From Flavobacterium azooxidireducens (GTDB taxonomy: Bacteria > Bacteroidota > Bacteroidia > Flavobacteriales > Flavobacteriaceae): a stretch of 64,000 nt of DNA. Both the position numbers and the translations under genes were made by a program. Positions 16,749 through 25,648 of the stretch are shown in pieces; the stretch's first letter is position 1, and each line of letters opens with the position of its first letter. The stretch lies in contig NZ_CP096205.1 in the NCBI RefSeq assembly GCF_023195775.1, forward strand, positions 2,978,001-3,042,000, read 5' to 3'. Under the pieces are notes generated by a model that was not told the origin of the DNA, made no database searches, and saw nothing but the letters and a program-made list of their open reading frames with translations.

Positions 16749-17234
16749 ATGAAACAATTTGAATTTATTGAAAATCAGTTAGTTTTAAAAGTAAAAAAAT
16801 CACCATTTATAATTAGATTAACGTTATATGTTGTTACCTTTTTATGCTTTTTCTTTCCTATACTAACTATTTCTTATTTACTTATTGCAAGAGAGGAATT
16901 TCATATTAAATATGTTTTATTTCTTTTCTTTTTTGGATTTGTTGGTTTTTATATGCTACGCGTTTCATTGTGGAACACTTTAGGGAAAGAAATTATTACT
17001 TTTCAAAAGGAAAATATTACTTATATCGCAGATTATGGCTGGTTTAAAGATGCAGTGAAGTCAATTCAAGGAGAAAATTTCGAATATTTTATTCAACCAG
17101 TTGGATACGAATCGGATAAAATTGGAGTTTTAGTTATAAATAAGGATGATAATTCTATTGAATGTGTAGTGAAGATGCCTGAATTTGAGCTCAAAGAATT
17201 GGTTGATGATCTAAATTTTAAAAAAGTGATTTAA
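16749..17234 (+). CDS. Hypothetical membrane protein
   Basis: 161 residues, not recognised. After a short cytoplasmic start it has two adjacent membrane segments (about 24-48, VVTFLCFFFPILTISYLLIA, and about 56-74, VLFLFFFGFVGFYMLRV) and then a soluble domain of about 85 residues with predicted beta strands. This two-TM plus small domain layout recalls PH-like membrane proteins of Bacteroidetes, but no specific family is claimed. The next gene starts one base after its stop, so the two form a pair. Confidence 0.75.
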   Translation: MKQFEFIENQLVLKVKKSPFIIRLTLYVVTFLCFFFPILTISYLLIAREEFHIKYVLFLFFFGFVGFYMLRVSLWNTLGKEIITFQKENITYIADYGWFKDAVKSIQGENFEYFIQPVGYESDKIGVLVINKDDNSIECVVKMPEFELKELVDDLNFKKVI

Positions 17235-17235
17235 T

Positions 17236-17856
17236 ATGAAATTTTTAATATTATTGCTCTTTCTATTGATTTATACAGATATAAATTCTCAGACAAGTAA
17301 TAGTCCTTATGATAATTTGAGCAAGTTATTTTTAGAATATGATTTTACTAACAAACCAAAGCAAATTGAAAAAAAGACAGATAGAGCTTTATTTGATTAC
17401 TCGCCTGAAAAGAATTATGATTATGAACCTGCTGTAGAAAAAAATATTTCTTCTTTTAATCAACATCCAATGATTAAATCAGCTTTTGAGAAGGGAACTT
17501 ATAATGTTACCTATCTCTATGATGAAAAACATTATAATCAAACGGGTCAGTATTTAATTTATATGACTATATTTTTTAAAGGTGCCAATGCATTAAAAGA
17601 TTCTGAAAAGGAGTATAATAAATTAGTAGAATTATTTAAAATAGATTCTTTTAAAAATAGCGAAGAAAATACTCATGATGGTAGTTTGTCTCCAAAAAAT
17701 AGACATATCGTATTTTATTACAGCAAAGTCTATACTCTCCCAAAATTGGAATTGAATTTCGTAAGATTATATGAATCAGAAAGTTATAAATTGGAATTTA
17801 TTTATACAACAACATGGAGTTTTAAAAAATTTAAGAGCTTCGTACCAAAGTTTTAA
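17236..17856 (+). CDS. Hypothetical secreted protein
   Basis: 206 residues, not recognised. It has a hydrophobic N-terminal signal (MKFLILLLFLLIYTDINSQ) with a cleavage site near SQ, then a Lys/Tyr-rich, probably alpha/beta domain with no cysteines and no known motif. It starts 1 nt after the stop of the two-TM gene, so it is very probably co-transcribed and may act with it at the envelope. No T9SS C-terminal domain is present, so it is likely periplasmic. Confidence 0.75.
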   Translation: MKFLILLLFLLIYTDINSQTSNSPYDNLSKLFLEYDFTNKPKQIEKKTDRALFDYSPEKNYDYEPAVEKNISSFNQHPMIKSAFEKGTYNVTYLYDEKHYNQTGQYLIYMTIFFKGANALKDSEKEYNKLVELFKIDSFKNSEENTHDGSLSPKNRHIVFYYSKVYTLPKLELNFVRLYESESYKLEFIYTTTWSFKKFKSFVPKF

Positions 17857-17881
17857 ATTGTATATTTTTACGAATAAAAGT

Positions 17882-18664
17882 CTAAAACCCTCTCTGCCTT
17901 TTCGCTTCAAACAACAAAATAGCCGCTGCCACAGAAACATTCATTGAATCAATTTCACCTTGCATTGGGATGATGATGTTTTGTTTGCTTTCTGTTCGCC
18001 ATTGTTCAGTTAAGCCGGTTGCTTCTGTACCAACGACCAAAGCGGTAGGAGCAGTGTAATTTTCTGTATGATAGGAATTCGAGTTTTGAAGCGTAGCCGA
18101 ATAAATAGCTATGCTATTCTTTTTTAAGTAAGCAATCACTTCTTCGGTCGTGCCAATTGCAATTTGATTGGTAAACAAACAACCAACGCTTGAGCGAACG
18201 ACATTTGGGTTGTATAAATCACTTTTTGGGTTGGCAATAATCACAGCATCAATGTTAGCCGCATCGGCAGTTCGTAATAAAGCTCCGATATTTCCTGGTT
18301 TTTCGATTCCTTCTGCAACTAAAATTAGTGGGTTTTCAGATAGTTTTAAATCTGATAATTGATGCGATTTTGATTTGGCGATGGCTAGAATTCCTTCGGT
18401 TGTGTCTCGGTAAGCTAACTTTTGATAGACTTCTTTTGAAATTTCAATGCAATCTGAAACAGCGAATTTTTTTAGGTCTTTTTCAGAAATCAATTCAGGT
18501 AAGAATAAAATTGTTTCTAATTGATAACCACCTTTTACGGCCAATTCAATTTCGCGTTTGCCTTCCATTAAAAATGTGCCGGTTTGTTTGCGGGTTTTAG
18601 CTTTTTCCTGCAATTGAACGAGTGATTTGATGAATGGGTTTTGTGCGGAAGTGATTGTTTTCAA
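17882..18664 (-). CDS. SpoU/TrmH-family RNA 2'-O-methyltransferase
   Basis: 260 residues. An N-terminal substrate-binding domain (SAQNPFIKSLVQLQEKAKTR, FLMEGKREIELAV) is followed by the knotted SpoU methylase domain. Its three motifs are visible: GIEKPGNIGALLRTADAAN, VVGTEATGLTEQW and IPMQGEIDSMNVSVAAAIL. It is an SAM-dependent methyltransferase acting on rRNA or tRNA; the target nucleotide cannot be told. It is convergent with the hypothetical pair at 16749-17856 and flanked on its 5' side by a repeat element. Confidence 0.93.
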   Translation of the reverse strand: MKTITSAQNPFIKSLVQLQEKAKTRKQTGTFLMEGKREIELAVKGGYQLETILFLPELISEKDLKKFAVSDCIEISKEVYQKLAYRDTTEGILAIAKSKSHQLSDLKLSENPLILVAEGIEKPGNIGALLRTADAANIDAVIIANPKSDLYNPNVVRSSVGCLFTNQIAIGTTEEVIAYLKKNSIAIYSATLQNSNSYHTENYTAPTALVVGTEATGLTEQWRTESKQNIIIPMQGEIDSMNVSVAAAILLFEAKRQRGF

Positions 18665-18683
18665 GTAAGATTATGTTTTTTAT

Positions 18684-18808
18684 TTAACCGCAAAGTTCGC
18701 AAAGTATTTCACAAAGTTCGCTAAAAATTGTTTTTAAGTTTCTTTTACCTCAATGATTTGCTTTTTCTTTTTGCTCTTTGCGTAAATCTTAGCGAACTTT
18801 GCGGTTTA
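18684..18808. repeat. Palindromic intergenic repeat, CGCAAAG family, copy 1
   Basis: The outer arms AACCGCAAAGTTCGC (18686-18700) and GCGAACTTTGCGGTT (18792-18806) are perfect 15-bp inverted repeats, with sub-repeats (CACAAAGTTCGC, CTTTGCG) between them. A related copy is at 46474-46540. It lies between the SpoU gene and the hypothetical gene at 18844. Confidence 0.85.
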
Positions 18809-18843
18809 TTGTACATTACAAATTTGCAATACATCAAAAACTT

Positions 18844-19371
18844 TTAAATTTTAGGATTCCATAATTTAAATCCAAAAAAATTTCTTTCTTTTCGTTTGTC
18901 TTTCAGTGTTGGAAGCCAGTTCGTTTTATCAAATAGGAAAAGGTTTTCAACTTCAAATCCGTTTTCATCACAATTTAATTTTGATGAATTTTTTTCGGAA
19001 TTCCATTCTACTTTTTTAAACTTGAGGTTTTTTAAATCTAAAAGTATGTGGCTTAAATTATTTAATTTGGTTCTTTCTAAGAAATAAGCAAACTGTCCAT
19101 CATTGGAAAACATAACATACTTTAGAATATTTTCATTAATGGAATTTAAGGGACTAACAAATGCATTTTTATTGTAATATATGATGTTTTTATTTTCATC
19201 AAGAAATGAAATTTTAGTCAAAAATAGGCTCCAATAATAATCAAAAGGTACTTTTATTTGATAATAAAAACTGCTATCAGGACTCAAAGTATTAATATCT
19301 AATAAATTGTTTCCCCATTTAAAGTTATATTTGTTTTTATCAATCATAAAAATTTGCTTTAATAGCCACAA
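18844..19371 (-). CDS. Hypothetical protein at the 3' end of the MoxR operon
   Basis: 175 residues from 19371; an alternative ATG at 19347 (MIDKNKYNFKWGNN) would give 167. Not recognised. There is no signal peptide or membrane segment; the sequence is Asn/Lys/aromatic-rich with beta-type periodicity (DENKNIIYYNKNAF, LFDKTNWLPTLKDKRKERNFFG). It begins 3 nt after the DUF58 gene's stop, so it appears to be the last member of the MoxR operon. It could also be a recent insertion using the operon's transcription: its base composition is even more AT-rich than its neighbours'. Confidence 0.65.
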   Translation of the reverse strand: MWLLKQIFMIDKNKYNFKWGNNLLDINTLSPDSSFYYQIKVPFDYYWSLFLTKISFLDENKNIIYYNKNAFVSPLNSINENILKYVMFSNDGQFAYFLERTKLNNLSHILLDLKNLKFKKVEWNSEKNSSKLNCDENGFEVENLFLFDKTNWLPTLKDKRKERNFFGFKLWNPKI

Positions 19372-19374
19372 CAG

Positions 19375-20709
19375 TTACAAAATTCCTCTTGCCTTTATCT
19401 CCAAATATTTATTAATTGTATCTAAAGTCAGGTTTTCCGGTTGGGTGAGGACGGAATAAATGCCGTATTTTTTGAGTTCGTTGACGATTAAACGTTTTTC
19501 AAACATGAATTTTTCGGCGATAACTTTGTCGTAAACTTCTTGAACAGTTTCGGCTTTTTTGTGGATGAGGTCGTTGAGTTCCGTATTTTGAAAAAAGACA
19601 ACCACGAGCAAGTGATTTTTTGCAATTCCTTTTAAATAAGGAAGTTGGCGATGCAAACCATCCAACGTTTCAAAATTGGTGTAGAGTAAAAGTAAACTTC
19701 GTTGGTTGATGTTTTTCTTTACATCGGTATATAATCGACTGAAATCGCTCTCGAAAAAGTCGGTTTTGATGTTGTATAAACATTCCATAATCAATTGCAT
19801 TTGCGATGAACGTTTTTCGGCAACGACTCTGTTCTCTACTTTTTTGGAGAACGTAAACATGCCGGCTTTATCGTGTTTTTTGAGAATTACATTGGATAAA
19901 ACCAGCGTAGCATTGATTGCATAATCCAGTAAACTCAGTCCATTAAACGGCATTTTCATCGCACGACCTTTATCGATAATCATGTAAACGGATTGTGATT
20001 TTTCGTCTTGAAATTGGTTGACCATCAAACTGTTTTTCTTGGCCGTAGCTTTCCAATTCAATGTTCGGATGTCATCGCCTTGAATGTATTCTTTGATTTG
20101 TTCAAATTCCATCGTATGACCAATTCGGCGGATTTTCTTCACACCGTATTGAAACAAATTGTTAGAAAAAGCCATCAAATCATATTTTCGTAACTGAATG
20201 TAGGATGGATAAGTGGGCACCATCTGGTCTTTATTGAACTTAAATCGGCGAGAAATTATTCGCAAAGGCGAAGAAATATAGACATTCAAGTTGCCAAACA
20301 CATATTCTCCTCGTTCAACCGGACGAAGGAAATACTGAATGTCATCTTGTGAAGAAGCTTTTATTTTTCGTTTAATATCAAAATTTCGCACTTGAAATTG
20401 AAACGGAATTTCATCAATTATCATTGAAAAAACTGCAAACGTGTAATAATTCCGAATGGAAATGCTGATGGGATTTTCATCACCGTTCGATAATTTTTCC
20501 GGAGCAATTCGGGTGGCTTCAATTCCGGTTTTGGCCTTAAAAAGAATGATGATATCCAACACAAAAAAGGATAATGTTATAATCAGAAAATACCAAGCGA
20601 CATTGTAAAATACGGGAAAAAAGAAACTCACAATAAATACTGCCACGATGCCTCCCAGCAAGTAGAAAAAGAAATTGTTGATATAAAGTTGTTTAAAACC
20701 TTTTTTCAA
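19375..20709 (-). CDS. DUF58 domain-containing protein
   Basis: 444 residues. Two N-terminal membrane segments (about 10-50; LLGGIVAVFIVSFFFPVFYN) are followed by a beta-rich region and then the DUF58 motif DDIRTLNWKATAKKNSLMVN with downstream VYMIIDKGRAM, which begins a von Willebrand A-like fold. DUF58 proteins nearly always sit next to MoxR ATPases and are thought to be their partners in envelope or stress-related processes. The gene follows the MoxR gene by 11 nt. Confidence 0.92.
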   Translation of the reverse strand: MKKGFKQLYINNFFFYLLGGIVAVFIVSFFFPVFYNVAWYFLIITLSFFVLDIIILFKAKTGIEATRIAPEKLSNGDENPISISIRNYYTFAVFSMIIDEIPFQFQVRNFDIKRKIKASSQDDIQYFLRPVERGEYVFGNLNVYISSPLRIISRRFKFNKDQMVPTYPSYIQLRKYDLMAFSNNLFQYGVKKIRRIGHTMEFEQIKEYIQGDDIRTLNWKATAKKNSLMVNQFQDEKSQSVYMIIDKGRAMKMPFNGLSLLDYAINATLVLSNVILKKHDKAGMFTFSKKVENRVVAEKRSSQMQLIMECLYNIKTDFFESDFSRLYTDVKKNINQRSLLLLYTNFETLDGLHRQLPYLKGIAKNHLLVVVFFQNTELNDLIHKKAETVQEVYDKVIAEKFMFEKRLIVNELKKYGIYSVLTQPENLTLDTINKYLEIKARGIL

Positions 20710-20720
20710 AATGGTAAAAA

Positions 20721-21728
20721 TTATCTCGGAATCTCGATAGATTCAATGATTTGTTGAATGATTTCTTTGCTGGTAATGCCTTCCATTTCGCGTTCCGGTG
20801 TAACAATTACCCGATGTTGCAAAACAGGAATAGCTGCTTCTTTAATATCTTCGGGAGTTACAAAATCACGTCCGCGAAGAGCCGCAAATCCTTTAGAAGC
20901 ATTCAAAATTGCAATCGATGCCCGAGGAGAAGCTCCTAAATATAAAAAGCCATTTTCTCTTGTGTTTACAACTAGTTTTGCAATGTATTCCAACAAGTTA
21001 GGTTCTACAATAACTTGTTTCACTAAGACTTGAAATTTTTGAATATCTTCCGCTGTTAGTAAGGTTTTGATATTACCTAATTTATTTTCGCTCAATAACG
21101 CATGTTCTTTTTGAAGAATGTTGATTTCTTCTTCCAATTTTGGATAATCTATGTTGATTTTAAACAGAAATCGGTCGAGTTGAGCTTCCGGTAAGCGGTA
21201 CGTTCCCTCTTGCTCAATTGGGTTTTGGGTTGCAATTACTAAGAAAGGAGCGGTCATTGCATAAGTGGTTCCGTCGATGGTGATTTGACGTTCTTCCATT
21301 ACTTCAAACAAAGCGGCTTGTGTTTTGGCAGGAGCACGATTGATTTCATCAATTAAAATAAGGTTTGAAAAAATTGGGCCTTTTTTAAATTCAAATTCAG
21401 ATTTTTTTAAGTCAAAAACAGAAGTTCCTAAAATATCTGATGGCATCAAATCGGGTGTAAATTGAATTCGGCTAAAGCCAATGCTCAATGTTTTGGCTAA
21501 CAATTTGGCGGTAATAGTTTTGGCCACACCGGGAACACCTTCCAAGAGCACATGTCCATTTGAAAGGATTGCAACCAACAATTGATCAATCATTTTGTGT
21601 TGACCAACAATCACGGTGTTAAGTTCTTGTTTGATGGCTTGAATGCTTTCTTGCAAGGGTTTGAGGTCGATGCGAGATTCAAAGTTGACGGTGTCGTCTT
21701 GTTGGGATGGGATTAGGTTTTCTTCCAT
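20721..21728 (-). CDS. MoxR family AAA+ ATPase
   Basis: 335 residues. Walker A GVPGVAKT at 64-71; Walker B LILIDEINRAPAKTQAALFE; sensor and arginine region FLVIATQNPIEQEG, YRLPEAQLDRFLF; C-terminal lid GASPRASIAILNASKGFAALRGRDFVTPEDI. This is the standard MoxR layout. MoxR ATPases act as chaperones in the maturation of protein complexes, often with VWA/DUF58 partners. It lies between the DUF4350 gene upstream and the DUF58 gene downstream, within a tightly packed minus-strand operon. Confidence 0.95.
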   Translation of the reverse strand: MEENLIPSQQDDTVNFESRIDLKPLQESIQAIKQELNTVIVGQHKMIDQLLVAILSNGHVLLEGVPGVAKTITAKLLAKTLSIGFSRIQFTPDLMPSDILGTSVFDLKKSEFEFKKGPIFSNLILIDEINRAPAKTQAALFEVMEERQITIDGTTYAMTAPFLVIATQNPIEQEGTYRLPEAQLDRFLFKINIDYPKLEEEINILQKEHALLSENKLGNIKTLLTAEDIQKFQVLVKQVIVEPNLLEYIAKLVVNTRENGFLYLGASPRASIAILNASKGFAALRGRDFVTPEDIKEAAIPVLQHRVIVTPEREMEGITSKEIIQQIIESIEIPR

Positions 21729-21748
21729 ATATCTATATTTTTTTTACT

Positions 21749-22954
21749 TTATTTTTTATTATCTAAAATTTTTTCAAGCACTCCATTCAACTCAATCAAA
21801 TCGGCTTCGGTGCTTTTAAATGTTTTTCGTTGTCGTTTGATGAGCAAAACCGCTTTTTCAATAATAGTGATATCTTTTCCTGTTTTTTGATGTACTTTTT
21901 TGATAAAATCTTCGTCTAAATTCTGTGTGTCAATTAAATAATCTTGTCGAATTTTTTCAAGGAAATAGATAATTTTCTTTTCCATGATGGTGTCGTGATT
22001 TCCTTCTTGAAAATATAAATTTCCGATGGTTTTGGTAAAATCGACCGTTGTATTTTCTAATGGTTTTATGATGGGAATGATGCGTTGTTTTCGTTTGGCA
22101 TTAAAAATCATAAAGATAATCATTCCGATTAAAAATAAATACCACGCCCATTTTAGTCCTTCATTGCTCAAAATAAATCGCATAGGCGAATCGGAAACAG
22201 AACTATTATAGGTTTTGTTTGGATACCAAAAAACATTTCCTTTTGGAATATAGGACAACACTTTTTCTGCATATTGATAATTTCGGTCTTTTAGCAAATA
22301 ATAGTTTGTGAAGGCGAAAGGTTGCGTATGCAAATAAAAATTACCTTTTCCATGCGGAATTTTTACAAAATTTACATACGTGGAATCGTTGGTTTTTTGA
22401 TAACCTAAAACAGTAGTTTTTAATGTATCGAAAGTGGAGAAATGATAGCCGGAAACACCCATTTTCATTTGATATTCTTTGTCATCTAATTTTTTGTTGG
22501 CTAAAGATGCCTCAATTCGATCTTTGAAATAATGATTTTGAATTTCAAATTTTAATGAATCCTTAAGTTTTTGAGAAAACGAACTCATGCTCAAAAAAGC
22601 ATCATTTCCATGCGATACAAAGTATAAAATTTCATCGGTTGACGATTCGTCTATATTATAATAATTATCAATAGACAGAAAAGTTCCTTTGATGGTGTAG
22701 GTGTTTACTAAGGTGTCAAAATCATAATAGGCATCAAAAAACTCATAAGGAGTGACACGAATTTCAGCAATTGAATCGCCTTTGAAATAGTTGTCATTTT
22801 CTTCTTGAAAAACCTTTAAACCAAATGGAATTTTCGATTTAATATCAAAACTTGGCATCCAATTAATAGGTCGCGGACGATTGGCATCCACCACAACAAT
22901 CAATGCCATCATTGCCACTAAAAAAACAATATATATTTTTATCGTTCTACTCAT
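21749..22954 (-). CDS. DUF4350 domain-containing membrane protein
   Basis: 401 residues. One N-terminal membrane segment (IYIVFLVAMMALIVVVDA, about 7-24) followed by SFDIKSKIPFGLKVFQE; an extracytoplasmic domain to about residue 260; a second membrane segment (WAWYLFLIGMIIFMIFNA, about 270-287); and a cytoplasmic tail of about 115 residues. This layout, with its place between MoxR and DUF4129 genes, is that of DUF4350 proteins, whose function is unknown. Its ATG overlaps the stop of the DUF4129 gene. Confidence 0.85.
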   Translation of the reverse strand: MSRTIKIYIVFLVAMMALIVVVDANRPRPINWMPSFDIKSKIPFGLKVFQEENDNYFKGDSIAEIRVTPYEFFDAYYDFDTLVNTYTIKGTFLSIDNYYNIDESSTDEILYFVSHGNDAFLSMSSFSQKLKDSLKFEIQNHYFKDRIEASLANKKLDDKEYQMKMGVSGYHFSTFDTLKTTVLGYQKTNDSTYVNFVKIPHGKGNFYLHTQPFAFTNYYLLKDRNYQYAEKVLSYIPKGNVFWYPNKTYNSSVSDSPMRFILSNEGLKWAWYLFLIGMIIFMIFNAKRKQRIIPIIKPLENTTVDFTKTIGNLYFQEGNHDTIMEKKIIYFLEKIRQDYLIDTQNLDEDFIKKVHQKTGKDITIIEKAVLLIKRQRKTFKSTEADLIELNGVLEKILDNKK

Positions 22955-23724
22955 TAGATGGATTTGATAATTTTTTCAAAAGCGGCTTTTGCTTTTTCAA
23001 AGGTTGTTTCGTCTAATTCAAATTCGCCATACCAAATATAGTTGTACAAATAGGAAGCATATTCAAAATCAGATTTTAATGTTTGCTCTTTTATTTCATA
23101 CAAATAGTCTGAATTTGTTTTTTCAATATCCCATTCAATCAAATTTTTATCGCTCATTTTTTTCAAAAGCCATAAGTAATAATAACGAATGCTTAACCGT
23201 TGTTCGCCTGATTTCAGGGTTTCTTTGATCAGTTTTTCAAAATCAACTAAGTGAATATTTTTCTCAATATCTTCATAATGAATTACTTTTTTGTCGGATG
23301 ATTTTCCAAAAATCCATTGTCCTTCGCCATTCATAATTGCTTTTACAATCAAATAAATTACAAAAACAATTAGGATAACGGCAAGCGATTTTATAAGAAT
23401 GTCGACAACTTTCCCGGAAACGGTGTCGCTACTTAAATTGAAAAGACTTTTGAAAAAATCAGCTAACCATTGTTTAAACCGATCCCACCAATTGGATTCT
23501 TTTACAGCTTGTTCATAAATGTATTCGCTGTCTTGGTAGTTGTCTTTAAAATTTTCTTCAAATGTTCTGGTTTCAAGGTTTGAGGAATCTAATTTGATAT
23601 CTTTTTCCGTGAAAATTATCTTCTCTTCAGTAATTTCTTCATAGGTCAACGTATCTTGCGAAAATGAATTTAGGCAAGTAAATAGAAAGAATATGTAAAG
23701 GATTTTATTCACTATCAGTTCCAA
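22954..23724 (-). CDS. DUF4129 domain-containing membrane protein
   Basis: 256 residues. A signal-like N-terminus (NKILYIFFLFTCLNSFSQ) precedes a periplasmic segment with two Trp-rich helices (SNWWDRFKQWLADFFKSLF), a membrane segment (ILIKSLAVILIVFVIYLIVKA, about 107-128) and the C-terminal DUF4129-type helical domain (RLSIRYYYLWLLKKMSDKNLIEW...TNSDYL). The family regularly accompanies MoxR/DUF58; biochemical function is unknown. The gene overlaps its upstream neighbour by 20 nt and its downstream neighbour by 1 nt. Confidence 0.85.
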   Translation of the reverse strand: MELIVNKILYIFFLFTCLNSFSQDTLTYEEITEEKIIFTEKDIKLDSSNLETRTFEENFKDNYQDSEYIYEQAVKESNWWDRFKQWLADFFKSLFNLSSDTVSGKVVDILIKSLAVILIVFVIYLIVKAIMNGEGQWIFGKSSDKKVIHYEDIEKNIHLVDFEKLIKETLKSGEQRLSIRYYYLWLLKKMSDKNLIEWDIEKTNSDYLYEIKEQTLKSDFEYASYLYNYIWYGEFELDETTFEKAKAAFEKIIKSI

Positions 23725-24646
23725 TCAAATCAATATCGCTCAATGTGTTTTTGTTTTCGTTTTGTTCTCTTAAACTGTAATAAATTATTCCATTGTTAAC
23801 TAATAATAAGTTATTCAAAATATAGGTAAATAATATTGATAGACACATAAAAAGAACCATCATTATAGAAACAAAAGATAATGTTTCTTCTTGTGAACCT
23901 TGGTTTTCTATGTTAGTAAAAAGACTTGCAACTCCAATTATATAAGGAACCATTGTAAAAATCAACATAACAATATAAATAATAACATACATCACAAGTG
24001 TAGAACCAACAATTGGCCAAAAATTCTGTTTTAGTTTTTCAAAACCTTTTCCTAAAGCATCAAAAACACCAATTTCAGCATTCATGTATTCATAAAAACT
24101 CAATTGAACTAAGGCTAACATTGCGGGAAATACTATTAAAGCTAAAAAGAAACCAATGACAATAAACATCAACGCAAACAATAATCCCATAATAATTAAT
24201 CCGGCGGTTAAGCTTAAAAGAATCATCACTAAAAAAAATGTAATAATTTTTCCAAATTTTGATTTTAATTCGGCTACAATTTCTTTGGATTCAAAATTAC
24301 TACCTTTATGTTTTTCATATAAATTCATATAAAGTACAGGAAAGGAGTAATTTATTAGAGAAACAAAAAGAAGTAAAAAGAAAAACATTAGAAATACACC
24401 TATTATTAGACCAATGTTATTGTTGAAATAATCTTCAAGAAAATTCGGAGCATCTACACCAATATTGGCAAACATCATTTCAAAATAGACTTTAAAGACA
24501 AAATAGGTGAGCACCATCAACAGAATTAAAAGTGTTCCGTTAATGATAAAATAATTTTTAAAAAAATGTTTTCCGGTTACTTTAAAAAAGGTAAACGTGT
24601 CGCTGATGTAATCGCTAAAATTTCGTTTTTTGAAAAGTTGAAACAT
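23705..24646 (-). CDS. Polytopic membrane protein of the MoxR operon (function unknown)
   Basis: 313 residues, with about six long hydrophobic segments (for example GTLLILLMVLTYFVFKVYF and VGSTLVMYVIIYIVMLIFTM) joined by short loops. The N-terminus FKKRNFSDYISDTFTFFKVTGKHFFKNY resembles the start of glycerophosphoryl-diester-phosphodiesterase-type membrane domains and related polytopic families, but no enzyme motif is visible. It overlaps the DUF4129 gene by 20 nt and follows the SpoIIM gene by 4 nt, so it belongs to the same transcript. I do not recognise a specific family. Confidence 0.8.
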   Translation of the reverse strand: MFQLFKKRNFSDYISDTFTFFKVTGKHFFKNYFIINGTLLILLMVLTYFVFKVYFEMMFANIGVDAPNFLEDYFNNNIGLIIGVFLMFFFLLLFVSLINYSFPVLYMNLYEKHKGSNFESKEIVAELKSKFGKIITFFLVMILLSLTAGLIIMGLLFALMFIVIGFFLALIVFPAMLALVQLSFYEYMNAEIGVFDALGKGFEKLKQNFWPIVGSTLVMYVIIYIVMLIFTMVPYIIGVASLFTNIENQGSQEETLSFVSIMMVLFMCLSILFTYILNNLLLVNNGIIYYSLREQNENKNTLSDIDLIGTDSE

Positions 24647-24650
24647 AGTT

Positions 24651-25628
24651 TTAAGGTTTTAATTGAAAAGTTTTCATTTTTCGATGAACGATGAACGGGA
24701 AAATTAAAAAATAAAAGGAAATGATACTTAATGTGCTTAAGATGATTACCACATTAAGCCAATTGGGCATTTCGAGTGAATAACGAGTTACAAAACCTTC
24801 TAAAAACCCAGCGGCAATAGTAAACGGTATAGTGCTTAAAAATATTTTTAATCCGTTTTTGAAACCAATCTTGAATGAATTTATTCGGGAATATGTTTTT
24901 GGGAATAGGATTGAAGCTCCTAAAATAAATCCTGCAGCTGTTTCGATTACAATGGCAAAAATTTCCATAGAACCATGTATCCAGATTCCTCGAACACTTT
25001 CCCAAAAAACGCCTTCTTGATAAAAAAAATATTGAAACGAACCAAGCATAATGCAATTTTGAAGCATAATAAAAAAAGTGCCCACGCCAAAAAATATGCC
25101 CCATATGAAACATTGTGCACCTACATAAAGGTTATTCATCGTAATGGCGATAAATCCTCCCCAGTTACTTCCGCTTTTGTAAACGGCTACCGGATTTCCA
25201 TTTTTAATATTTTCCAAGGTCATATTAACATAATTATCACCAAGAATGAGTCGAACAAAATCAACATCATATTTAGCGGAAATTACGCCAATTCCAGTAC
25301 ATAAAAAGAATAAAACAAACGCATAAACCAAGTACCTTCGGTATTCATAAACAATCAACGGTACTTCGGTAGAGAAAAAATAAACAATTCTATTTTGCTC
25401 TGTTCGCTTGGTTTTATAAATCTTTTGATAAATTTGCGAAGCAAGGTGATTGAGATAGACAACCGTCTTACTTTTAGGGTAATAGGTTTGAGCATACGAC
25501 AAATCATTGACCAAATGGATATATAAACTAGCCATTTCATCGGGATTTTTCTTAGCTTTACCAAAAATAGCTTGTTCAAATTCAAGCCATTTTGCTTTAT
25601 TTTGCTTTATGAATGCAACTTCTCTCAT
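24651..25628 (-). CDS. Stage II sporulation protein M (SpoIIM) family membrane protein
   Basis: 325 residues. A cytoplasmic N-terminal region (MREVAFIKQNKAKWLEFEQAI...DEMASLYIHLVNDLSYAQTYYP) is followed by several membrane segments including GTFFIMLQNCIMLGSFQYFFY and the family motif IWIHGSMEIFAIVIETAAGFILG. In Bacillus, SpoIIM is part of the peptidoglycan-degrading DMP machine; in non-sporulating Bacteroidetes the homologue sits in MoxR operons with unknown role. It is the first gene of the operon, and only 20 bp separate its start from the divergent RDD gene. Confidence 0.9.
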   Translation of the reverse strand: MREVAFIKQNKAKWLEFEQAIFGKAKKNPDEMASLYIHLVNDLSYAQTYYPKSKTVVYLNHLASQIYQKIYKTKRTEQNRIVYFFSTEVPLIVYEYRRYLVYAFVLFFLCTGIGVISAKYDVDFVRLILGDNYVNMTLENIKNGNPVAVYKSGSNWGGFIAITMNNLYVGAQCFIWGIFFGVGTFFIMLQNCIMLGSFQYFFYQEGVFWESVRGIWIHGSMEIFAIVIETAAGFILGASILFPKTYSRINSFKIGFKNGLKIFLSTIPFTIAAGFLEGFVTRYSLEMPNWLNVVIILSTLSIISFYFLIFPFIVHRKMKTFQLKP

Positions 25629-25648
25629 GGTTTGCTAAAATATAAAAT

